This document shows, in pieces, positions 1-5,070 of a stretch of DNA of 5,070 nt; within the stretch, counting starts at the first letter, position 1, and each line of letters starts with the position of its first letter. The notes below the pieces were generated by a model. It was not told the origin of the DNA, did not search any database, and was given only the letters and a program-made list of their open reading frames with translations. Position numbers and translations under genes: made by a program. The stretch lies in the NCBI GenBank assembly GCA_945907085.1, contig CAMDSS010000158.1, positions 1 to 5,070 on the forward strand, read 5' to 3'. The stretch comes from Cyanobium sp. NIES-981 (GTDB lineage Bacteria > Cyanobacteriota > Cyanobacteriia > PCC-6307 > Cyanobiaceae).

Positions 1-113
1 GGGAATTGGGCCGAGGATTAAGCACCCTCAGTAGCGGGGAACTGCGGGAGCTGATGGGCCGCGCGGGGGTTGAGGTGGTGCACCGCGACCAGTTGGTGAT
101 CACAAGGGGTTAG
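1..113 (+). CDS. proB: Glutamate 5-kinase, C-terminal end (partial)
   Basis: This is the last 36 codons of a gene that enters from the left edge; the first full codon begins at base 3 and the stop is TAG at 111-113. The tail contains RGLSTLSSGELRELMG and ends VVHRDQLVITRG. It matches the layout of the C-terminal PUA domain of ProB, where E. coli has RGIAGYSSDE and then VAVHRDDMITR (from memory). ProB is cytoplasmic and phosphorylates L-glutamate with ATP to give glutamyl 5-phosphate, the first step of proline synthesis. The kinase domain lies outside the window, so the call rests on the PUA tail alone. The next gene, lpxD, starts about 60 bases downstream in the same reading frame, with no start codon in between other than its own. 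Confidence 0.8.
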   Translation, partial: ELGRGLSTLSSGELRELMGRAGVEVVHRDQLVITRG

Positions 114-173
114 CCAAAGAGCCACCCCACCTACGATCCGGCCAGCTTCACCCTCCCCGCAGCCAAGCCCGTG

Positions 174-1226
174 ATGCGCTTCAGCGAACTGCTCAGCCGA
201 CTGGGCCAGGTGACAGGGGAGACTCCGCAGCATCTCGCCAGCGATCCAGAGCTCCAGGGCGCCAATGCCCTAGACCAGGCCACCCCAGGGCAATTGAGCT
301 TTCTAGAGCGGGGCAATGCCCTGGCCCTGGCCCTTGGAAACACAAGGGCATCGGCGGTGCTGTTGCCACCAGATCCCGACTTGCAAAAGATCGCCACCGC
401 CCAGGGGTTGGCTTGGGTTGCCCTCAAGGATCCCCGGCTCGCCTTTGCCGAATCCCTCGACTGCCTGCACCCGCGCAAGCCCAAACCACCTGGGATTCAT
501 CCCACGGCGGTGGTGGATGCCAGCGCCACCATCGGCTCCGGTGTGCACATTGGCCCCCATGTGGTGGTGGGTGAGGCCTGCACCATCGCCGACGGCTGCA
601 CCCTCCATGCCGGAGCCGTCCTCTACGAGGACGTGCAGTTGGCCAAAGGATGCGAAATCCATTCCGGGGCCGTGCTGCACCCCGGCAGTCGTTTGGCCGC
701 CCAGTGCGTGGTGCATTCCAACGCGGTGGTGGGCAGCGAGGGTTTTGGCTTTGTTCCCACGGCCCAGGGATGGCGAAAAATGCCCCAAACGGGCCTTGTG
801 GTGTTGGAAGAGGCGGTGGAGGTGGGCTGCGGCACCACCATCGATCGCCCATCGGTGGGCGAAACCCGGATTGGCGCTGGCACCAAAATCGACAACCTGG
901 TCCAGATCGGCCATGGAGTGATCACCGGCAAAGGCTGCGCCCTGGCCTCCCAGGTGGGCATTGCCGGCGGCGCCAAACTCGGCGATGGGGTGATCCGGGC
1001 CGGCCCGGTGGGCGTGGCCAACCGCGCGGTGATCGGCGCTGGCGCCATCGCCTCCTCCAAATCCGGCATCCATGGCGAAGTGGCGGCCGGTGAGGTGGTG
1101 AGTGGCTATCCCGCCATCCCAAACCGTCTGTGGTTGCGCTGTTCCGCTGCCTTCAACAAGCTCCCCGAGATGGCGAAGACCCTGCGCAAGCTGCAAGCCT
1201 CTGGGCCCAAAGCAACAAGCCAGTAG
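174..1226 (+). CDS. lpxD: UDP-3-O-acylglucosamine N-acyltransferase LpxD
   Basis: LpxD is a cytoplasmic homotrimer that moves a 3-hydroxyacyl chain from acyl carrier protein to the 2-amino group of UDP-3-O-acylglucosamine, the third step of lipid A synthesis. At 350 residues it is near the family size (341 in E. coli). Residues 1 to about 105 form the uridine-binding N-domain. From GIHPTAVV (about residue 107) to about residue 315 the chain is hexapeptide repeats, the left-handed beta-helix. Within it are VGSEGFGF, GTTIDR and DNLVQIGHG; the His of QIGHG (residue 247) matches the catalytic His239 of E. coli. The His of SGIHGEV (residue 300) probably matches His276. The C-terminus, from SGYPAIPN on, is the helical tail. 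The start could be GTG at 171 or ATG at 174; I prefer ATG (MRFSELL). No Shine-Dalgarno sequence is visible. It may share a transcript with proB and leuB. Confidence 0.95.
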   Translation: MRFSELLSRLGQVTGETPQHLASDPELQGANALDQATPGQLSFLERGNALALALGNTRASAVLLPPDPDLQKIATAQGLAWVALKDPRLAFAESLDCLHPRKPKPPGIHPTAVVDASATIGSGVHIGPHVVVGEACTIADGCTLHAGAVLYEDVQLAKGCEIHSGAVLHPGSRLAAQCVVHSNAVVGSEGFGFVPTAQGWRKMPQTGLVVLEEAVEVGCGTTIDRPSVGETRIGAGTKIDNLVQIGHGVITGKGCALASQVGIAGGAKLGDGVIRAGPVGVANRAVIGAGAIASSKSGIHGEVAAGEVVSGYPAIPNRLWLRCSAAFNKLPEMAKTLRKLQASGPKATSQ

Positions 1227-1262
1227 CCTCGCGGCCTGCCCTAACGCCCCGCGGCACCTGCG

Positions 1263-2336
1263 ATGACGAGCTACCGGATCACCCTGCTTCCCGGCGACGG
1301 CATCGGCCCCGAAATCACCGCGGTGACCCGCCAGCTCCTGGATGCCGTGAGCCGGCGCCATGGCTTTGAGCTCGTCTACGACGAGCAGCCCATGGGTGGC
1401 TCAGCCATCGATGCCACCGGCGACCCTCTCCCTGCAAGCACCCTGGAAGCCTGCAAAGGCGCCGATGCGGTTCTGCTCGCTGCGATTGGCAGCCCCCAAT
1501 ACGACAGCTTGCCGCGCGAAAAGCGCCCGGAAACGGGCTTGCTCGGCCTCAGGGCAGGGCTTGGCCTGTTCGCCAACCTCCGGCCAGTCAAAATCATTCC
1601 GGCCCTGGTCGATGCCAGCAGCCTCAAGCGCGAGGTGATCGAGGGGGTTGACCTGATGGTGGTGCGGGAGCTCACCGGCGGCGTTTACTTCGGCACCCCC
1701 AAGGGCCGGGTGGAGGCCGATGGCCATGTGCGCGCCTTCAACACCATGGCCTACTCGGACTACGAAATCGATCGGATCGCTAAGGTGGGCTTTGATCTGG
1801 CAATCCAACGGGGGGGCCGCCTCTGCTCCGTGGACAAGGCCAACGTGCTCGATGTGAGCCAGCTCTGGCGTGATCGCGTTGAGGCCATCCATGCCGACTA
1901 CCCAGCCGTGGAACTCAGCCACATGTATGTGGACAACGCGGCGATGCAACTGGTGCGCTCGCCGAAGCAATTCGACGTGTTGCTCACCAGCAACCTCTTC
2001 GGCGACATCCTGAGCGATGAGGCCGCCATGCTCACCGGTTCCATTGGCATGCTCCCCTCCGCCTCCCTGGGATCGGGCGGACCTGGACTGTTTGAACCCA
2101 TCCATGGCTCCGCCCCCGACATCGCCCGCCAGGACAAGGCCAACCCGATGGCCATGGTGCTCAGCGCCGCCATGCTGCTGCGGGTCGGCCTCCAGCAAGG
2201 GGCCGCCGCCGCCGACCTCGAGGGGGCCGTCGACCGGGTGCTCGACGCCGGCTATCGGACCGGCGATCTCATGGCACCTGGCTGCACCCTGCTGGGTTGC
2301 CAGGCCATGGGCGATCAACTTTTGGCAGCGCTCTAG
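1263..2336 (+). CDS. leuB: 3-isopropylmalate dehydrogenase LeuB
   Basis: LeuB oxidatively decarboxylates 3-isopropylmalate with NAD+ to 2-oxoisocaproate, the third step of leucine synthesis, as a cytoplasmic homodimer. The 357 residues are full family length. The N-terminus has LLPGDGIGPEI. The substrate arginines are R97 (GLRAGLG), R107 (ANLRPVK) and R135 (VRELTGG). The catalytic pair is Y142 (GGVYFG) and K192 (SVDKANV, from the other subunit). The metal-binding aspartates are D224 (YVDNAAM), D248 and D252 (GDILSDEAA). The segment EPIHGSAPDIA holds D286, the Asp that selects NAD over NADP in this family. The ATG is 36 bases after the lpxD stop and lacks a clear ribosome binding site; the protein begins normally for the family (MTSYRITLLPGDG). 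All expected active-site residues are present. Confidence 0.97.
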   Translation: MTSYRITLLPGDGIGPEITAVTRQLLDAVSRRHGFELVYDEQPMGGSAIDATGDPLPASTLEACKGADAVLLAAIGSPQYDSLPREKRPETGLLGLRAGLGLFANLRPVKIIPALVDASSLKREVIEGVDLMVVRELTGGVYFGTPKGRVEADGHVRAFNTMAYSDYEIDRIAKVGFDLAIQRGGRLCSVDKANVLDVSQLWRDRVEAIHADYPAVELSHMYVDNAAMQLVRSPKQFDVLLTSNLFGDILSDEAAMLTGSIGMLPSASLGSGGPGLFEPIHGSAPDIARQDKANPMAMVLSAAMLLRVGLQQGAAAADLEGAVDRVLDAGYRTGDLMAPGCTLLGCQAMGDQLLAAL

Positions 2337-2402
2337 GCCCGCGTTGAGGAAGGGGCCAATGACCTGCCAAAATTAAGCCCAGTTTTTCTCCCCCCTGCGC
2401 CG

Positions 2403-3299
2403 ATGTCGAAACGTCACCCGGTTGTGGCCGTTACCGGTTCCTCTGGCGCAGGAACCAGCACCGTCAAAAGGGCTTTCGAGTACATCTTCAACAGGGAAGA
2501 CATCACCCCTGCTGTGATCGAGGGAGATAGCTACCACCGCTATGAGCGGGGCCCCATGAAGGAGGCCATGGCAAAGGCGGTTTCCGAGGGCAAAAAGTTC
2601 TCCCACTTCGGCCCCTGCGCCAACCTGTTCGACAAGCTTGAGGAGCTTTTCAAGACCTACGGCGAAACCGGAGGCGGCGAGAAGCGCTATTACCTGCACA
2701 GCCTTGAGGAGGCAGCCGAACACAACGGTCGGCTCAGTACCAACCTCGAGCCTGGCCAATTCACGCCATGGGAGCCGATCCAGGCGGGAACCGACCTGCT
2801 TTTCTACGAGGGTCTGCACGGCGGAGTCGTCACCAATGAGCATGACGTCGCTTCGTTGGTGGATCTTCTGATCGGTGTTGTACCGATCACCAACCTGGAA
2901 TGGATCCAAAAGATTGCCCGCGACAACGCCGAGCGGGGCTATTCCGCCGAGGCCACCGTGGACACCATCCTGCGCAGGATGCCGGACTACATCAACCACA
3001 TTTGTCCCCAGTTCAGCCGCACGGATATCAACTTCCAACGGGTATCAACGGTTGACACCTCAAACCCCTTCATGATTCGACCCATCCCTAGCCCGGATGA
3101 GTCGTTCGTGATCATTCACTTCAGAAAAGGGGCGCGGGAAAAATGGAGCATCGACTTCCCCTACTTGCTGAACATGATCCAAGACTCCTTCATGTCCAGC
3201 CCCACATCGATCGTTGTAGATGGCGGCAAGATGGGTTTCGCCATGGAGTTGATCCTTACCCCGATCATTCACCGGATGATCGAAGAAAAGAAGAAATAA
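2403..3299 (+). CDS. prk: Phosphoribulokinase, class I-like
   Basis: PRK phosphorylates ribulose 5-phosphate with ATP to ribulose 1,5-bisphosphate, the CO2 acceptor of Rubisco. At 298 residues it has the length and motifs of class I (proteobacterial) PRK; class II enzymes of plants and beta-cyanobacteria are about 330 or more. The P-loop is TGSSGAGTST (residues 11-20), with Thr where a classical Walker A has Lys, as in Rhodobacter PRK. The motif EGDSYHRYER gives D42 (catalytic base), H45 and R49, at the same numbers as I recall for the Rhodobacter sphaeroides enzyme. Next come FYEGLHGG (E136), NLEWIQKIARD (K170, R173, D174; R178 follows) and TDINFQRV. The only cysteines are C72 and C201; there is none in the P-loop or near residue 41-55, so the thioredoxin-switched Cys pair of class II is absent. 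The start ATG gives MSKRHP, the usual class I N-terminus. It lies 66 bases after leuB. Confidence 0.96.
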   Translation: MSKRHPVVAVTGSSGAGTSTVKRAFEYIFNREDITPAVIEGDSYHRYERGPMKEAMAKAVSEGKKFSHFGPCANLFDKLEELFKTYGETGGGEKRYYLHSLEEAAEHNGRLSTNLEPGQFTPWEPIQAGTDLLFYEGLHGGVVTNEHDVASLVDLLIGVVPITNLEWIQKIARDNAERGYSAEATVDTILRRMPDYINHICPQFSRTDINFQRVSTVDTSNPFMIRPIPSPDESFVIIHFRKGAREKWSIDFPYLLNMIQDSFMSSPTSIVVDGGKMGFAMELILTPIIHRMIEEKKK

Positions 3300-3344
3300 G
3301 CCGAATACACCCATCCCCCTTAAACTGACATCACCGTAAGACAG

Positions 3345-3716
3345 GTGAGGACGATTTCCTTCGCCGCACCCACCCCTTCCTTCACGATTGCGGGAGCAGC
3401 TTCATCGGCTGCTCCCGTTTTGCGTTTGGATCAAATCGATAGCCAGCAGGTCCTACGGGCCGCTCGCCACGTGCTGTTTCAGTACCAGCAGCAGTGCCCT
3501 TCGGGTCGTGATCCCTTTGGCGTCGTGCTTCAGGGCGGGGTCCAGGGGCAACCGGGCCAGCAGGGCCGGGTGGTGTTTGACACCCCAATCCTGTTGCCGG
3601 ACGAGCAATTCATTGCGATGGAGTGGATTCTTGGCCGCTCCAAGCGCGGTCAAGGCCCTCGCCTGCGGATGCCGAAACAACCAGCGCCGCGCCCCTGGGG
3701 AGACCTGCAGCCGTAA
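3345..3716 (+). CDS. Unrecognised small protein upstream of prepilin peptidase
   Basis: I do not recognise this protein. The longest reading starts at GTG 3345 and gives 123 residues; the in-frame stop upstream is at 3321. The first 25 residues are Ala/Thr/Ser-rich, and about ten of them are encoded by the terminator-like hairpin, so they may not be translated. Starts that avoid the hairpin are TTG 3420 or TTG 3426 (about 97-99 residues), or GTG 3471. The remainder looks like a real folded protein: a likely amphipathic helix (DQIDSQQVLRAARHVLFQYQ), a Gly/Gln-rich turn (VLQGGVQGQPGQQG), a strand-like RVVFDTPILL, then DEQFIAMEWILG and a basic, Pro-rich tail ending PWGDLQP. It has no membrane segment and one Cys. 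Its stop overlaps the next gene's start (TAATG, 3714-3718), which suggests translational coupling to the prepilin peptidase. That it is a gene is fairly likely; its start and function are open. Confidence 0.62.
   Translation: MRTISFAAPTPSFTIAGAASSAAPVLRLDQIDSQQVLRAARHVLFQYQQQCPSGRDPFGVVLQGGVQGQPGQQGRVVFDTPILLPDEQFIAMEWILGRSKRGQGPRLRMPKQPAPRPWGDLQP
3391..3421 (+). terminator. Intrinsic terminator-like hairpin after prk
   Basis: A perfect 10-base-pair GC-rich stem (CGGGAGCAGC at 3391-3400 pairing with GCTGCTCCCG at 3408-3417) encloses a 7-base loop (TTCATCG) and is followed by TTTT at 3418-3421. The layout is that of a Rho-independent terminator reading on the + strand; the other strand has no T-run after the stem. 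It sits 91 bases past the prk stop codon, so it most simply ends the prk transcript. The T-run is short and soon interrupted (TTTTGCGTTT), so termination may be partial. It overlaps the first codons of the longest reading of the following small gene. Confidence 0.72.
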
Positions 3717-4546
3717 TGGAGTCCAACCTGACGATCGTTTTACCCATCGTTGCCGCCGTTTTGGGAGCCTGCGTCGGCAGCTTCATCAATGTGGTGGCCT
3801 GGCGTCTGCCGCGCCAGGAATCGGTGGTCCTGCCGCCAAGCCACTGCCCGCGCTGCGGCACCCAGCTGCAGTGGTTTGAAAACGTACCCGTACTCGGCTG
3901 GTTGGGGCTGCGGGGCCATTGCCGCCATTGCGGGGCTCCGATTTCAGCCCGCTATCCCTTGGTGGAATTGCTGAGTGCAGGGTTATGGGTTGCCGTCACC
4001 GTGGCCACCCCCACGGCCATGGGTCCAGCTGCTGCTCCCCTCGCCTTGATCGTGGCTGGGTGGGTCCTGGTGAGTTGGCTCCTGCCCCTGGTCCTGATCG
4101 ACCTCGATCACCTGTGGTTGCCGGAACCGCTCTGCCGGATCGGGCTCATCTTGGGCCTGCTGTTCACAGCGGGCTTGGGCTGGATGCAGGGTCCCGGGGT
4201 TGCCCGGGGGCTGGTTGTTCAGCACCTCCTAGCCGCCGGCCTCGGCCTGGTGGGCTTTGAGGCGGTGAGCGCCATCGCCCAGAAGGTGATGGGTCGTCCT
4301 GCCCTAGGGCTTGGCGACGCCAAGCTGGCGGCCCTGCTCGGGGCCTGGCTGGGCCCCACCGGCCTGGGGGTCGCAGTCGTGTTGGCCGTCTTTGCCGGCG
4401 CCATCATCGGCGTTTTGGGCCGGCTTAGCGGCAAGCTTGGGCGCCACCAACCCCTGCCCTTTGGACCCTTCCTGGCCGCAGGGGGCCTGGCGGTGTGGCT
4501 GGGTGGGCCCGCCGTTTGGATCCAAATCTTCAAGTTGGTGAGCTGA
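3716..4546 (+). CDS. pilD: Type IV prepilin peptidase / N-methyltransferase (A24 family)
   Basis: This inner-membrane aspartyl protease cleaves the leader of type IV prepilins and type II pseudopilins; its N-terminal domain usually methylates the new N-terminal residue. From ATG 3716 it has 276 residues. The first membrane segment (about 6-26) contains GACVGSFINVVAWRLP, typical of the family. The cytoplasmic loop has two zinc-type pairs, CPRC (C44, C47) and CRHC (C69, C72), then ARYPLVELL. The first active-site region is LIDLDH (D129, D131) and the second is GLGDAK (D201), the GxGD signature. Further hydrophobic stretches lie near 84-98, 105-128, 141-158, 165-187, 205-236 and 250-268. The family's usual LPD after the first Asp reads LPE here. 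A longer reading from GTG 3623 exists, but its extra 31 residues overlap the upstream gene and do not resemble a PilD N-terminus. GGGGAG at 3697-3702 could be a distant ribosome binding site. Confidence 0.93.
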   Translation: MESNLTIVLPIVAAVLGACVGSFINVVAWRLPRQESVVLPPSHCPRCGTQLQWFENVPVLGWLGLRGHCRHCGAPISARYPLVELLSAGLWVAVTVATPTAMGPAAAPLALIVAGWVLVSWLLPLVLIDLDHLWLPEPLCRIGLILGLLFTAGLGWMQGPGVARGLVVQHLLAAGLGLVGFEAVSAIAQKVMGRPALGLGDAKLAALLGAWLGPTGLGVAVVLAVFAGAIIGVLGRLSGKLGRHQPLPFGPFLAAGGLAVWLGGPAVWIQIFKLVS

Positions 4547-4587
4547 GCTGCCTTAAATAGGGTCAAGCAAAAAGGCACCTTCCTTCG

Positions 4588-5070
4588 ATGTCCCTCTTCG
4601 ACTGGTTCGCCGATCGCCAGAAAAATGCGCCGGTGGTGCGGGCTACCCAGGAGCCAGAAGAGGGTGATGGGCTCTGGAGCAAATGCCCTGACTGCGCTCT
4701 GGTGGTCTATCGCAAGGATCTGGTGACCAATGCCAGCGTTTGCAAAGGCTGTGGTTACCACCACCGCATTGATAGCGACGAGCGCATCCGACTCATTGCC
4801 GATGCCGGCAGCTTTGAGGAGTTGGATGCAGCCCTCGCCCCCATGGACCCCCTGGGCTTCAAGGACCGGCGCAGCTATGCCGATCGGATCCGCGACAGTC
4901 AGGAGAGCACGGGTTTGCGAGATGCCGTGATCACAGGCTTGTGCCGCACCAATGGGTTGCCCCTCGCCCTCGGGGTCATGGATTTCCGCTTCATGGGCGG
5001 CTCGATGGGTTCGGTGGTGGGCGAGAAGCTGACCCGGATGATTGAGGCAGCGACCGCGCGTCGCTATCCC
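4588..5070 (+). CDS. accD: Acetyl-CoA carboxylase carboxyltransferase beta subunit, N-terminal part
   Basis: AccD and AccA form the carboxyltransferase that moves CO2 from carboxybiotin to acetyl-CoA, giving malonyl-CoA, the first committed step of fatty acid synthesis. The window holds the first 161 codons; the gene runs off the right edge with no stop. The start MSLFDWFADRQ and the following DGLW are cyanobacterial in style. A four-Cys zinc ribbon is complete: CPDC (C33, C36) and CKGC (C52, C55). Then come MDPLGFKDRRSYADR, the TGLRDAV segment and the start of the crotonase-like core with GVMDFRFMGGSMGSVVGEK (residues 129-147), where an oxyanion-hole glycine region is expected. The ATG is 41 bases after the prepilin peptidase stop. 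An AAGG at 4572-4575, about 12 bases upstream, is a weak ribosome binding site at best. No frameshift is seen. Confidence 0.95.
   Translation, partial: MSLFDWFADRQKNAPVVRATQEPEEGDGLWSKCPDCALVVYRKDLVTNASVCKGCGYHHRIDSDERIRLIADAGSFEELDAALAPMDPLGFKDRRSYADRIRDSQESTGLRDAVITGLCRTNGLPLALGVMDFRFMGGSMGSVVGEKLTRMIEAATARRYP

Noticed and set aside
303..1361. Long open frame (352 codons) on the - strand, opposite lpxD and the start of leuB
   Set aside because: The + strand encodes an unmistakable LpxD here. The antisense product is rich in Gly, His and Ala with no recognisable motif, as expected from the complement of GC-rich codons.
1401..2318. Open frame of 305 codons on the - strand, opposite leuB
   Set aside because: It is the complement of a complete LeuB with all active-site residues. 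The His/Gly-rich product looks like a codon-bias shadow.
2344..2375. Possible prk promoter: TTGAGG at 2344-2349 and AAAATT/AAATTA near 2369-2375
   Set aside because: The spacing (19-20 bases) and the -10 match are poor. A promoter before prk is plausible, but this sequence does not establish it.
2353..2387. GGGC (2353-2356) and GCCC (2377-2380) followed by AGTTTTT, as a leuB terminator
   Set aside because: The stem is only four pairs with a 20-base loop, too weak for an intrinsic terminator.
2373..3038. Open frame of 221 codons on the - strand, opposite prk
   Set aside because: The composition looks more protein-like than most shadows, but it lies wholly against conserved prk sequence and its upstream side. 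No family motif or ribosome binding site was seen.
3623..3715. Extension of the prepilin peptidase to GTG 3623
   Set aside because: The extra 31 residues overlap the small upstream gene, are polar and unlike a PilD N-terminus. ATG 3716 directly precedes the first membrane helix.
4553..4559. TTAAATA before accD as a -10 box
   Set aside because: It resembles a -10 element, but no -35 match lies at a suitable distance, and read-through from pilD across 41 bases is equally possible.

Overview
The window looks like part of a GC-rich picocyanobacterial chromosome (Synechococcus/Cyanobium type). AccD has the cyanobacterial N-terminus (MSLFDWFA, then DGLW before the zinc finger). LpxD has the cyanobacterial C-terminal half, with SGIHGEV and SGYPAIPN. 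A phosphoribulokinase gene marks a Calvin-cycle autotroph. GC content is about 60-65% by eye. The genus is inferred from protein style and gene set, not from a database match.

Layout, all on the + strand: the 3' end of proB (1-113); lpxD (174-1226); leuB (1263-2336); prk (2403-3299); a strong hairpin with a T-run (3391-3421) that probably ends the prk transcript; a small unrecognised gene (3345-3716, start uncertain) whose stop overlaps the start of a type IV prepilin peptidase gene (3716-4546); and the first 161 codons of accD (4588 to the window edge). No gap exceeds 300 bases. I see no tRNA, rRNA, mobile element or CRISPR array.

The first four genes are close together (gaps of about 60, 36 and 66 bases) and may be co-transcribed. 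They cover proline synthesis, lipid A synthesis, leucine synthesis and regeneration of ribulose-1,5-bisphosphate. The second group pairs an unknown protein with the enzyme that matures type IV pilins, followed by the beta subunit of acetyl-CoA carboxyltransferase. It is mostly a housekeeping region.

Two points deserve a second look. The phosphoribulokinase resembles the proteobacterial class I enzyme, not the thiol-regulated class II enzyme of beta-cyanobacteria and plants. The terminator-like hairpin lies inside the apparent 5' end of the small unknown gene. I found no convincing sign of a wholly new system.
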